Source of the DNA: Rhynchopus sp. YZ270_cl-10
Taxonomy: Eukaryota; Euglenozoa; Diplonemea; Diplonemida; Diplonemidae
Reading direction: 5' to 3'
Assembly: GCA_964035575.1 (NCBI GenBank)
Contig: OZ037863.1
Coordinates: forward strand, 164,001-228,000
Length of the DNA: 64,000 bases
Part shown: positions 33,159-44,151 of the stretch, one piece after another
Numbering within the stretch: the first letter of the stretch is position 1
How the letters are laid out: every line of letters begins with the position of its first letter
Notes under the pieces: model-generated
Database searches by the model: none
Seen by the model: the letters and a program-made list of their open reading frames with translations, nothing else
What the model was told of the DNA's origin: nothing
Program-made: the position numbers and the translations under genes

Positions 33159-33718
33159 TCATTTATCGCCCGAAACGCCAAAGGCGTTTCGGATCGTGGT
33201 GAAACGAACAAACGTGGTGAAACGCACACACCTCGACCTGGTTTGGTGAGGAGTTGGCTCTGCAGCGCGGTTCGTCCCTAGAACCGCAAAAGTGTGTTCA
33301 AAATGCTTTGTTTCTATTTCCTCCTTCATTTCATGAGGTGAAAAAAAAATAGGGTGTTTGAAATCAGAGTTATAGATTGCATACTGCATGTTTGTATCGC
33401 GTGCGTAGGGTGTTGCCCAGTTCTGTCTGCTCTGTGCCGCCACACCCACGGTGCGTGCACCCGCCGCACGCCCCTGCCCCATCTTGCCGAACTCCTTCGT
33501 TGCCTCGCGTGGTCCTGCCTGCAACCCTTGCATCATTGTCCCTCCCTGTAGCGACGTTGTAATGTGTGTCAATGTGTTTGATACCTAATAATGGGGCAAT
33601 TCTGGAGCAGAATATGGCCCTCTCAATCAATGTGTGTGTGTCCACAACAAAACGCTGTCCCAAGCCATACCTCACACGTTGCCGCCATTTTCTGGAACGC
33701 AGAACATAATCCGTCCAT
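33159..33718 (-). CDS. Small hypothetical protein, two exons
   Basis: Exon 1 33718-33671 (MDGLCSAFQKMAATCE) and exon 2 33545-33159 join in phase 0 (GAG|GTATGG .. CTACAG|GGA) to about 144 residues. Exon 2 begins GGTMMQGLQAGPREA and continues as a basic, Gly/Ala/Arg-rich segment, then TPYARDTNMQYAIYNSD. The last 40 residues overlap dispersed repeat family I (33212-33280) and a 10-bp-stem hairpin (33171-33193, GAAACGCCAAAGGCGTTTC), so the true stop may have been displaced by an insertion. Family not recognised. Confidence 0.45.
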
Positions 33719-36507
33719 TGTTGTTTTTTTGGCACCTCGCCACACAAATCAAAGTGTTGAATTCAGGCAAGACGGGAGAAAAAGGGGGAAACAAAGAAAA
33801 CCAAACAAATAAAGAGGTTGAAATGTGTAACAGTCCTTGTGGTTTGGTGGTTTGGTGGATGGGGAATAGTGCGCTGCTACCTCAACCTTGTAGTTTGCAA
33901 ACTGTTTTGTAGTTTTCTCTTTGGTTTCTTGCAATGTTGTCATCAAAATTAAAGCGCGAACACTTATACAAATACAATGTCCTCAGGGGGAAAATGGAGG
34001 GAGGAAAAAACAAATTCATATACTTTCAAATAAAATTTGAAAGCATTAGGGAAGTGTATAAAAAACAACAACAACCCATCTTTTTTTAAAAAATTCCTTG
34101 TTGCAAAAATGTGAAAGGGGAAAAATAAACTGTTTCCTGGAGGAAAAAAGAAAAAAGAGGGAAACATGAAGAAAAGACACCATACACGCGGAAGCGCTAT
34201 TGGGTCGACCAATCACCACAAGAGACTGGTTTCTTAATGGAGTGGGTGAAAGACAGGAGGTGGGGATCCAGCGAGCCAAGGTGTGGCAAAGATATCTTTG
34301 ACTCTGGGCTGACTGTGTGTGTGTTAGTATATTATTTTTTTTTGAAAAATTGTTGGAGTAGTGTAGTTGCCTCGGTTGTGTTGCCACAGTTGTGCAATCT
34401 CCACTGTTTTTTTTTTTTCTCTTGAAAACTTGGTTGTATTAGTGTAGCCACCCGAGAGTGTGCTCCACTATACACTTCTTTTTCCACAGCTTCTGGGGAT
34501 GCAAAACTCATGTTGGGTACGAATCATGGAAGTTTATTTATTTTTATTCCCCGAAATAAAGTGCCTCAAGCCAAATTGCTTAGGAGGCAGGGACGGTAAA
34601 GTGTCAGTATTTCCCTGCTATTTTCAGATTTTCCCCGACCAAATTACACGTAAAAAATTGGAGCAGGTAAATATAGTAATTTGAGCAGGTAAAATATAGT
34701 AAATAGCCGGGGATCCCAGCCAAAAATGGGTAGGTAAAATATTATAATATTTTCCCGGCAAAAAAAATTTTTTTTTTCTTTTTTCCCAAGTGTTTTTTGT
34801 GACTGCTCACTACACCCTAGGCACCCTTCTAGGACCAAAAAATCAAAAAAAGCAAGAATTGGGCTGTTTTGAGCATCACAAATTTATTCCCCGGTCATTT
34901 TCTGTACAAAAATCCACCTATACCTGTCAAAATGTATGGGCCAACGCCTTGTCAAAAAATCAAAAAAAAATCTCGGCAGAAAAAAAATCCGGGAAAAATT
35001 CGACCCCTGCGTTGGGTTTTTGGGCACCAAAAAATGCAAAAACCCGCAAAAATCGGGTGTTTTGACCATCTAGGGTTACACCAAAGTACACTTCTGTGAA
35101 CAAGCCTAGGAGAAGGAGTATAAACCAAACACCATGCGGTATGTGTTCAGTAGGCTTAACTACACACATGAACACGAAAACAGGGAGAAGCTGCAGGTGG
35201 CTTTCCCCCCGTTTGGGCACTCTCCTCCTAAGGGTTCGTAAAAGAAGGAGGCGACGACCAAAAAGTTTTTGTTTACCACCACCATTCACCTCCCCACACA
35301 CCCATCAACCAACAGCACGCAAGGGTTATAATCTCCTAAGCAATTTGGCTTTTGGCACTTTATTTTGGGAAATAAAATTACAAACTCTTGGGAAATATTG
35401 AAGATATTTCCCTTCGGGGGGTGTCAACCACCTCGGGTGCGGATTTACCTCGCCTTCGGCTCGGTAAATCCGAACCCTTGGTGGTTGACACCCCCCTCAG
35501 GTAAATATAGCTTCAATATTTCCCTAGAGTATATAATTAATTTTATTTTTTTGAAAAAAATCGCGTACAGCAACAGACTATTTCCACTCCACGCTCGCCA
35601 GCTTACTTCCATTTTCACGGGTCTACATTGAGATGTCCTACTCCCGCTGGTCCCCGCTACCAGCTCATCAAAGGCAACGAAACGGGGATAATTAGAACAC
35701 ACGGTGGCAACTCCTCGTGCGAAGCAAGCCGACTTCAAAGGGGGCTTTTATTTTGATCATCTGTTGGTGTGGTGCTCAGGATAGGGTTCCGCATCAGAAA
35801 GCGTTGTGGAAACAAAGCAGACCTTAAATGCAGGCGTCCTCAGTTTATGAGCAAAACGCACAAAACGAATCTTAACGTAACATACAAATAGAAACTAACT
35901 TTCGGTTCTGAATAAAAAGAAAACAATGAAAAACAACTTTTTCGTTTATCGCTCCGCAAGCTTGTTGTGTTTTTTCGCTGAAGTGTGTGTTGTATGAGAG
36001 AGAAAAAATAATGAGTGAGAAAACACAAGCTGGCGGGCACGCACCTTCCGTCGTTTCTATTTCCTATTGTCAAGTACCTTGATTTACAAAAAAAAAAAAA
36101 AGCATGTGACAGTGACAGTGACAAAAGCAAATAACGTGATTGTACAAATGTTGGACCGTCCAAACAAAGTAAAGTGTCACTTGTCGTTCCCTCACCCCTT
36201 CTTGTAGTTGTTTGATGCGTAGACGCTTCCACACACACTAAAAATTACTTGTTGGTTGGTGGTGTTGCGGAGCACGGTTGGGTGAGTGAACGACGTGACA
36301 CTTTCCGCTCACAAAGTAGTGTGCGTAAAAAGGGGTCAAATAATAGACCTTTTTTCCTAAAATAGCTACAATATCTTTGTTCTTGAAAGAAAACCATATA
36401 ATTTTGGAAATATGTTCTCGTTTTTTCCCCTTTTTTGGGGGGTTGCTTTGGGACTTTTTCGGTTTTTTTTCTAAGCTCTCTCTACCCTCACTGTTGACAT
36501 TTTTTTT
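33719..36507. other. Intergenic region with repeats and a large hairpin
   Basis: No gene supported. Contains a family E relative (34015-34055), a family A variant with an extra stem (34341-34406), a standard family A copy (34423-34471), GAGCAGGTAAA.ATAGTAA given twice near 34660-34705, a roughly 290-bp A-rich stretch of unclear origin (34790-35080) and the palindrome at 35384-35530. Confidence 0.6.
35384..35530. repeat. 147-bp palindromic element
   Basis: Ends ACTCT.GGGAAATATTGAAG and its reverse complement enclose further nested inverted stretches: GGTGTCAACCACC against GGTGGTTGACACC, and GGATTTACC against GGTAAATCC. The apex is CGCCTTCGGC. Nearly the whole element can fold into one hairpin. 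Probably a foldback miniature element; no flanking duplication is clear. Confidence 0.85.
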
Positions 36508-38757
36508 TTAGTCACCAGAGTGAAACTGCCCTACCTCTGCCCTGTCCCCAAATGCACCCCATTCGTTACTAAGCTTTTCCTCTTCGTTGTCGTTTTCCCA
36601 TTCCTTTTCGTATCCTTGGTTGATTTTGCAGAGCAGCGACTTGCCGTGCTCTGTGTCGATGTACTGTACGGGGATGAGCTGCCGCCGTGCCCGCGCAGGC
36701 CACTGCAGGACGTCGTTGATCACTGAGACAAACGCGAAGGAGATGTCCATATCCTCGGTCCACTTCTTACACAGTTGCCAGGCCAACTCTATACCACTAC
36801 CGATCACCGTCAAAAAGCGTTGCGCGGGGGTGCCGATGGTGCCGTGGTGTGCAGGCCCGTTGACACATCCCATGGACATATGCGAGCAGAGCGGGTCACG
36901 GTGGAAGATGGACGCAAAGAGGAAGCACGATTCAACGTGGTCGGTGTTCAGAACAGATGTGTTCCAGGAGATGATGACGTGCAGACCCACCACCGTCGCC
37001 ACCCTGCCGTTGCTCCGCCCGCTAGCATGCATGATCGACTGCAACACCAGGCTCGGTGCAGACGTCGAACCCGGAGACGCAGCTTGCTCCTTCGTCAACG
37101 CTCGCAACACCCCAAAGGTCGCTGAAGCAACTGGAGTCAGCTGGTCTGACAAAGTACTCAACTGACGTGCCTTATGAGAAGAAGTGCGTCTCATGCTCCG
37201 TCCAGGAGACAGCTGCACCTCACGTCTTCCCTCCATATCCAAGCAAACAACGGTATACAGCGAAACCGGCTCGTGCACACCTTTCAATGTGACCCTCTGC
37301 AGAGCAAGCACACTGCACATAACGCCACCGATGACCATGGGGCCTTCGCGTAAGGTCTGTCCGGGGGTGAGGGATTCTGTTAAGACCCGTTCCGACATGG
37401 CGGTCATGCCTGGTGGGCAGACAGATTCTACACGAGACGCGATGTTCACAGTGTGCCCCATATAGTCAGTGCGGGAGGTGATCGGGTTCATTTCGGGCGA
37501 GACGCTGCCACAGTGTATTCCAATCCGTACGATAAGCCCGCCCCATGGTCCGCTCTCTTTGCGTTCACATAGGGGGTGTTCGAGGAGCTCCGACGGCCAA
37601 GGGGACTCAAGAAGCTCTAGTTGTACTTGCAGGCCAAAGCTGACTGCGTCTATTGAGTTTGCGAAGGCAATCATAAAAGCGTCGCCGATGGTTTTGACTT
37701 CATACCCTACGTGCATCTGTGCACACATCCGCATGATATTGTTGTGCGTTTTCAATGCCCTCTGCATGACGTCGCCCAACGACTCCCATAGCATCGTGGA
37801 CGATTTGATGTCGGTGAACACAATCGCGACTTCCTTGCTTTCCAACCCCGGTGGTTTCAGCTGGTTTAAGAAGGACTCGACGTCGGCCTCCCTTGAGAGC
37901 TCTTCGCTGAGGCCTGCAGGGAGGTAGGGCATGTAGGCACGCAGGATGCGCATGATCTGGGTGTACGCCTCCTTCATGTCTTCGCGCAGCACCGTCGCCT
38001 CGGAGATGACACGCTCGGCACCTGACAAATCCATTGCCGCAATGAGAGACGCAATTTCGCACCCCGCCACCACTGCAGCCTCGGCACGCTTCGTTTCATC
38101 CTGAATCTGCCTTGCAAAACGCCTGGTCACATAAAAATCTGTTAAAAAAACAGAAATACCAGGCAACGTGACTGTCCAAAACAGCGACAAAGATGACAAC
38201 GCACAGGGTGGATCGGAACATTTATAGCAATTATCCTCCCAAGCGTATCGCGGGTAAAACACAGGGCTCTTCAACAACCCTGCGCTAGCTGCGGCATCAA
38301 TGAGGACCTGCCAGAAGCATGCATACATGATGACCGTCTTCGTGACAACCGAGGGAAGATTCAACACCAGCGAGATGTCAGCTAGAATGATGAAGATGGG
38401 CCAGAGACGTATCCCATACGGCGCGGCAGCTTCTGCAGCGTCAGCGATACTGATGACTCCTGAATACACAATGAGCGTTACGAGAATATGCCGTTCGCCA
38501 ACAACGCTAGCAAAACGCATGTAAACAAGCGATCCAATCGCGTACACAGTTCCAATAAAGGTGCCAAGAACCAAGAGAAATATGCCCTCCGCATCGTAGG
38601 TAACGTTCATCAGAAACGAAGGCACCGTCAACGCCAAGGCACAGACGTGAGTGGAAACGGCAATCGTCCGCAGAAGCCCTTCCCTTGGCGTCTTCCCCTC
38701 GGGTATGCATCCCGAAAAGCACACCCCGCAGAATCTTCGTAAACCCATTGTCTCCAA
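36508..38757 (-). CDS. Adenylate cyclase, class III, six-TM N-terminus
   Basis: 749 residues, single exon, making cAMP at a membrane. Residues about 30-215 hold five or six hydrophobic segments and a short Cys-containing loop (CYKCSDPPC). A helical linker (220-300) leads to the catalytic domain, about 308-490. Metal ligands are Asp316 (VFTDIKSS) and Asp359 (VKTIGDAF); Lys355 and Asp431 (DYMGHTVNIASR) are at the positions that select adenine rather than guanine; Asn438 and Arg442 are the transition-state pair. Residues about 565-720 resemble a second, degenerate cyclase-type domain without the metal Asp pair, which could dimerise with the first. Translation could also start at the Met four codons in. 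It lacks the large extracellular receptor domain of trypanosomatid cyclases. Confidence 0.9.
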   Translation of the reverse strand: METMGLRRFCGVCFSGCIPEGKTPREGLLRTIAVSTHVCALALTVPSFLMNVTYDAEGIFLLVLGTFIGTVYAIGSLVYMRFASVVGERHILVTLIVYSGVISIADAAEAAAPYGIRLWPIFIILADISLVLNLPSVVTKTVIMYACFWQVLIDAAASAGLLKSPVFYPRYAWEDNCYKCSDPPCALSSLSLFWTVTLPGISVFLTDFYVTRRFARQIQDETKRAEAAVVAGCEIASLIAAMDLSGAERVISEATVLREDMKEAYTQIMRILRAYMPYLPAGLSEELSREADVESFLNQLKPPGLESKEVAIVFTDIKSSTMLWESLGDVMQRALKTHNNIMRMCAQMHVGYEVKTIGDAFMIAFANSIDAVSFGLQVQLELLESPWPSELLEHPLCERKESGPWGGLIVRIGIHCGSVSPEMNPITSRTDYMGHTVNIASRVESVCPPGMTAMSERVLTESLTPGQTLREGPMVIGGVMCSVLALQRVTLKGVHEPVSLYTVVCLDMEGRREVQLSPGRSMRRTSSHKARQLSTLSDQLTPVASATFGVLRALTKEQAASPGSTSAPSLVLQSIMHASGRSNGRVATVVGLHVIISWNTSVLNTDHVESCFLFASIFHRDPLCSHMSMGCVNGPAHHGTIGTPAQRFLTVIGSGIELAWQLCKKWTEDMDISFAFVSVINDVLQWPARARRQLIPVQYIDTEHGKSLLCKINQGYEKEWENDNEEEKLSNEWGAFGDRAEVGQFHSGD

Positions 38758-38914
38758 AGAATGGGATACAATTCCAAGAGCACGTCAGCCCTGCAGACAA
38801 CAGACAAACCCTCTGCAGACAGCAGCGCTCAAAAAGCGGGGGGGAAAAACGTCCAAGTTGCGAACAATGTGTGGCACTGTAGAATTGTTGTGGGGTGTGA
38901 TAAGGGGGGGGGGT

Positions 38915-40504
38915 TAGGGGGTCCGACTGTGAGTAAAATTACCGTACAAAAAACTCATTATTAAACTTCTGGTCATTTCCAAGGCAACTGCGGGTGAAAA
39001 ACACCCTCAGAGTGGGTCACAGGGGGCCTGTGGGCCGAAAAACGACCCAGAAGCCACCCCAGAATACAAAAAAATGGAAAAAAATAGTGAAAAAACGGCT
39101 TTTTTCAGGTTTTGGCCATATTGGGCAAAATAGCGATTTTTCAAGAAAAACCCAAAAAAACGGTTATTTTTTGACATCACAAAACCTCCTTTGGCACAAA
39201 TATACCCCAAAAGTGGCCCGTGAGTCCATTCCAACCTGTTTTGGACATATTTGACACTTTTGGAAGTGTTTTTTTGGTGTTTTTACGTCAAAAAAAATAC
39301 CCTGGCAATACCCTGACCGCGCTCCGGCAGCATTCCGGCATGCTGTTTGACCCATATAGGGGTCAAGAAATGGCCAAAACCCCCCGAAAAAGGACCCTGG
39401 GAGCCCAGATAGTTCCAAATTTCCACCACATCCCCACCCAAACACTGCAAAAACACGACAGAAAATCGTCTTAAAAAACACACTTTTTTCAAAAAGGTCA
39501 TTATGGAGCCTGTCTGACGATAGCGATTTTTCAAGAAAAACCCAAAAAAACGGCTATTTTTTGACATCACAAAACCTCCTTTGGCACAAATATACCCCAA
39601 AAGTGGCCCGTGAGTCCATTCCAACCTGTTTTGGACATATTTGACACTTTTGGAAGTGTTTTTTTGGTGTTTTTACGTCAAAAAAAATACCCTGGCAATA
39701 CCCTGACCGCGCTCCGGCAGCATTCCGGCATGCTGTTTGACCCATATAGGGGTCAAGAAATGGCCAAAAACCCCCGAAAAAGCACTCCGGGAACCCAGAT
39801 AGTTCCAAATATCCACCACATCCCCACCCAAACACCGCAAAAACACGACAGAAAATCGTCTTAAAAAACACACTTTTTTCAAAAAGGTCATTATGGAGCA
39901 TGCCTGACGACCTTTTTGAAAAAAGTGTGTTTTTTAAGACGATTTTCTGTCGTGTTTTTGCAGTGTTTGGGTGGGGATGTGGTGGAAATTTGGAACTATC
40001 TGGGCTCCCAGGGTCCTTTTTCGGGGGGTTTTGGCCATTTCTTGACCCCTATATGGGTCAAACAGCATGCCGGAATGCTGCCGGAGCGCGGTCAGGGTAT
40101 TGCCAGGGTATTTTTTTTGACGTAAAAACACCAAAAAAACACTTCCAAAAGTGTCAAATATGTCCAAAACAGGTTGGAATGGACTCACGGGCCACTTTTG
40201 GGGTATATTTGTGCCAAAGGAGGTTTTGTGATGTCAAAAAATAACCGTTTTTTTGGGTTTTTCTTGAAAAATCGCTATTTTGCCCAATATGGCCAAAACC
40301 TGAAAAAAGCCGTTTTTTCACTATTTTTTTCCATTTTTTTGTATTCTGGGGTGGCTTCTGGGTCGTTTTTCGGCCCACAGGCCCCCTGTGACCCACTCTG
40401 AGGGTGTTTTTCACCCGCAGTTGCCTTGGAAATGACCAGAAGTTTAATAATGAGTTTTTTGTACGAAATTTTATACACAAGTCTATTAGGAGTCGGACCC
40501 CCTA
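38915..40504. mobile_element. Foldback element of about 1.6 kb with long inverted arms and target duplication
   Basis: The left arm starts TAGGGGGTCCGACT and the right arm ends in its reverse complement. Inside, roughly 590 bp of the right arm (from 39909) is the reverse complement of the left arm. The left arm also carries an extra direct copy of a roughly 380-bp segment (copies about 39124-39515 and 39520-39905). The direct repeat TAAGGGGGGGGGGT flanks the element (38901-38914 and 40503-40516), giving a 12-14-bp target duplication. The left copy nearer the end matches the right arm exactly at sites where the inner copy differs, so the inner copy diverged separately. All frames in the arms are non-coding shadows. 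It has no transposase. Confidence 0.9.
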
Positions 40505-40670
40505 AGGGGGGGGGGTATGTGTGTAGAGGTCTGGGTGGTGGTAGGGTGGTCACAAAATCTCGAACATATTTTTTGCCGTGGTGATAATACGTTTTGCTTC
40601 GGGTTTAACAGCAGCGTGGAGGGATGTCTAGTGAGGGTAATTCTTGCGCAGAATATGGCCCTTAAGCAAT

Positions 40671-40763
40671 GCGACTGCCGGGAATCGAACCCGGGTCGAA
40701 CCCTTTGGAGGGGTCCATCATGCCACTGGGATGGTGTACGTGGCGTACGTGGCGTACAGTCGG
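40671..40763 (-). tRNA. tRNA-Trp(CCA)-like gene with expanded D-arm side, possibly a pseudogene
   Basis: Read on the minus strand: acceptor strands CGACTG / CAGTCG pair, a T-arm CCGGG-TTCGATT-CCCGG is perfect, and an anticodon arm GACCC-CTCCAAA-GGGTT gives anticodon CCA (Trp). A D-loop-like CCAGTGGCAT lies between CATC and GATG. Between the acceptor stem and D-arm are two extra copies of TACGCCACG, making the gene about 93 nt instead of about 73. It could be a tRNA with an insertion or noncanonical intron, or a degraded copy. Confidence 0.55.
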
Positions 40764-41511
40764 GGCGATGCTCGACACCCGAGAGGAATGCATACCCAAT
40801 CGTGGTGACAGCTTGACCTCGAAGTGTTACGCCCGCCAGTCCATTCGGATTCGTATAGACCCGGTTGGAGACACGGAGTCTGGATGTGAACTTGGAAGGT
40901 GGCCGTTCGCCGAAGCTAGACTTGGCCCGATACACTCATGTGTCCTGAAATATTTCACGTATGTCTCTAGACTGGGTTCTGGCTTAGAGGCGTTCAGCCA
41001 TAATCCATTCCAGTGGTAGCATCACGGCACTGTCCGATCGGACAACCGTAGATACCAGGGACTAGAAATCGACAAAACTCATGATAAACTTACCTGCCCT
41101 CCACAGCTACTTCGGGTTTCGCGAATCGCTTGCATTGATGTAATCTAAGAACGGTGAGACAAAAAGGGGAAATATAGGGTCTTTTTTTTGTGTCAACAGA
41201 TCACCTACTACCGAGCGCGAAGTTTTCCCCCTCCCTCAATAAAATATTTTGTGAGAATTTTTCTGGCTACGCGTTACCACTTTTGTGGTGTCTGCTGCAG
41301 GATGCATGACTGGAGGAAATGGGAGGGAGGAAATAGAGAACAATAGACGAGCACCCCTTGCAAACTTTTCGTCGCTATAAAATAAAATGTTCATGGCGTT
41401 GAGCGCACAACACACATCAGCAGGTAGTACAACAGATGCAATGGGTACAGCTGCACCCACTAGAAAATTGTGATTTAAGGAGGGAAGTGTCGTTTTTTTT
41501 TCCCAATTTTA

Positions 41512-41563
41512 TTTGAAAACTTGGTTGTATTAGTGTAGACACCCGAGGATGAACTCCACTATA
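41512..41563 (+). repeat. Dispersed repeat family A (about 50 bp)
   Basis: Consensus in two parts: TTGAAAACTTG, then GTTGTATTAGTGTAGACACC, then CCGAGGATGTGCTCCACT. The AGTG/CACT ends and CAC/GTG inner bases can pair. Nearly always preceded by a T run. Other copies: 4918-4975, 8187-8232, 9313-9360, 22980-23030, 30533-30583, 30624-30672, 34341-34406 (longer), 34423-34471, 47827-47890 (longer), 50247-50293, 55273-55314, 58328-58374, 61091-61136, plus diverged forms in each array unit (for example 56684-56737). Confidence 0.8.
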
Positions 41564-42044
41564 TATTTATTTATTTCACACCCTCTTCTCCTAACCCCCT
41601 TGCAAAAAACCCCGAATTCTGTGTCACACCCTGGGCATCAGATTGAAATAAAATAAAAGTAGAACCGTCTAAAACGCATCTCTCATGTTGAGTTCATGCA
41701 AAATAAAAATTCAAATATCATATTGGAGCAATGTTCAGAACGCAAATTGAAGCACAAGATATCATTCTCAAGGAAAGGCATCTTGGTTGGGTCTGGAGGA
41801 CATTGCTACTGCGAAAAGGATAGCAAAAAGTTAGATTCATAAATAAAAAGAAAAAAGGAAACTGGTGTGGCTGACGACCCCAAAATAGCAGAAAATAGCA
41901 GAAAATCGCAGAAAATAGCAGAAAATAGCACTTTAGGGGGTTTTTTTTGGGTTTGGTGGTGTGGCTCATGATGGACGAGGGAAGGCAACTTGGCCAGCCC
42001 GCAAACCCGGAAACCCCCTCCCACTCCACAAACGGATCATAAGG

Positions 42045-42454
42045 TACACAGTACACAGTACACAGTACACAGTACACAGTACACAGTACACAGTACACAG
42101 TACACAGTACACAGTACACAGTACACAGTACACAGTACACAGTACACAGTACACAGTACACAGTACACAGTACACAGTACACAGTACACAGTACACAGTA
42201 CACAGTACACAGTACACAGTACACAGTACACAGTACACAGTACACAGTACACAGTACACAGTACACAGTACACAGTACACAGTACACAGTACACAGTACA
42301 CAGTACACAGTACACAGTACACAGTACACAGTACACAGTACACAGTACACAGTACACAGTACACAGTACACAGTACACAGTACACAGTACACAGTACACA
42401 GTACACAGTACACAGTACACAGTACACAGTACACAGTACACAGTACACAGTACA
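42045..42454. repeat. Heptanucleotide satellite (TACACAG)n, about 58 copies
   Basis: About 410 bp of essentially perfect 7-bp units. Because 7 is not a multiple of 3 and no register makes a stop, every frame on both strands is open, giving long meaningless frames. Flanked by decamer-like AGAAAATAGC repeats on both sides (about 41880-41935 and 42652-42697). Confidence 0.98.
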
Positions 42455-43346
42455 GCACCTGGTCTATATCGGGACAAGATACATTTTTTTTTGCTAAAAT
42501 TGCTCTTATTTTTTACGCGTTTTTGCTCGAAAAAAACGTTGTCCTGCATCTTTGGTAGGTGTTTTGGGGACTGGCTGGGGTCAGGAGTCCCTCATTTCCC
42601 CTCCCTTTAGCAAAAGCCCAAACCACGGCCAAAATAAAAAAAATCCAGACCCCTAAAATAGCAGAAAATAGCAGAAAATAGCAGAAAATAGCACCCCCCT
42701 TCAGCCACACCAGAAACCCCGCGATTCTGTCTAATTTCACCTAAAAAAAAACATGTCAGAGAACAGAAGAGAAAGAAGGAAGAAAGAAAAAAAACGACAC
42801 ATTATTTTCTGGTATGGACAAATTACGCCAATCTGAGACGAAAGAGAAAATCCCTTATTTGAGTAAAAAACAAATTGCAGTCCGCTGCTACCGTTAGCGA
42901 GTTCTGTTGCGGGGGGGAAAAAGAAGGGGAAAAAAGAGGGGGGTTTGAAAATTTGTTTGTTTTGTTGAAAAAGGAGAGGGGAGTAACCAAAGCTAGCGGG
43001 GACGCACCGTCGCGCGCTTACTATTCGCTATTGCCAAGAATGGCATCGGAATGGGATGTATTTTAAAAAAGGAAATATTTTTTTGGATGAAAAAGCCCTC
43101 TCGTGCTTAGTCACCTTAAAAAAAAGGGGGGGATTGAAAATGCAAACGCCTCACAAACGCAAGCTCTAGGGGGATCATCGAACCAGAGAGCGCTTTCAGT
43201 TGGGTATGATGTAAAAGAAACACCCCTGTCGCTGTTGAGGTGCTTGGGGTATGTGAAGATGGTACTCAAGCGGTGGACCGATAGCATCATGCGTTCACAA
43301 ACAAAACTTGCGGGGGAAAACCCCGCATACCGACATTGTATCATAT

Positions 43347-44151
43347 CAGGGTTTTTTCTAGGGGGAGCGGGGGGGGACGCCGTCCCCCCCCAGATTTTGG
43401 GGGGAAACGCGTCCCCCCCCGGGGGGGGACGCATTTTGACTTGGGAAAAAAAGGATATGGGGGGTGGTTGGGGGTCACCCGCACATACCCCCATTTGGGA
43501 CACCACGTACGTAACCCGCACCAGAAAAAAAAGGGGAGGCAGGGAGTCGAGCGCGCGCGAAGCGCGTCTTATCCCCTTCCTGGCATCATTGTGAAGAGGA
43601 TATAGCGAGGTGAAGTTTCAGACCGTGCCCCCAATTCACTCAATCTTTGCACCATTTGACGGACCGAACAAAAGAGTGAGAATAAGGGATCGGCAAAAAT
43701 AAAAAAGTAGCGTACCGTGCGCCTGCGGCGCAACTCAAAACTTATGAGCGGAATCCCACAGCCCTCTACCATAGTTTGGCTGTAAAAATGTTCAATTTTA
43801 GGTCACAATTTTTTGAAATGTTGCGTACCGTGGCTTCGCCAGAAAGTTCTGACCGCCGTTTCTTCTTGTACTGAGGGAAGGTTCCGTGGAACATGAGAAA
43901 AAGGGTTGGTTTGGTTCTTGATGTACGTTACCATCCCACGTTATCACGTATTTACGTGAAATGAAGGGGCTTTTTTGCGCGGAGCGCGAAAATTTTTGAC
44001 CCCTTTTTGGACATATCTTCACGGTTTTGGAAAAATTTTCCATGAAGATAAGCGGAAACCCTGCTTGCACCTGCGAAAAAAAATTTTTTTTTGGGTGGTT
44101 TTTTTGCGTCCCCCCCCAGATCTGAAAAAAAAAATCCTAGAAAAAACCCTG
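43347..44151. mobile_element. hAT-like non-autonomous element, about 805 bp
   Basis: Both ends read inward CAGGGTTTTTTCTAG, a typical hAT-type terminus, followed by a C/G-run segment next to GACGC on each side. TCATAT flanks it on both sides (43341-43346 and 44152-44157), a short or imperfect target duplication. The interior is non-coding and contains module J (about 43700-43855: GCGTACCGTGCGCCTGCGGC .. GCGTACCGTGGCTTCGCCAG), also at 52342-52448. Confidence 0.75.

Noticed and set aside
38994-40480. About a dozen 70-115-residue frames with similar sequences
   Set aside because: They mirror the foldback arms on both strands and have no codon bias or start/stop consistency.
41718-42610. Long frames on both strands with a repeated VYCVLCT or QYTVHST pattern
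   Set aside because: Produced by the 7-bp satellite, which has no stop in any register; not proteins.
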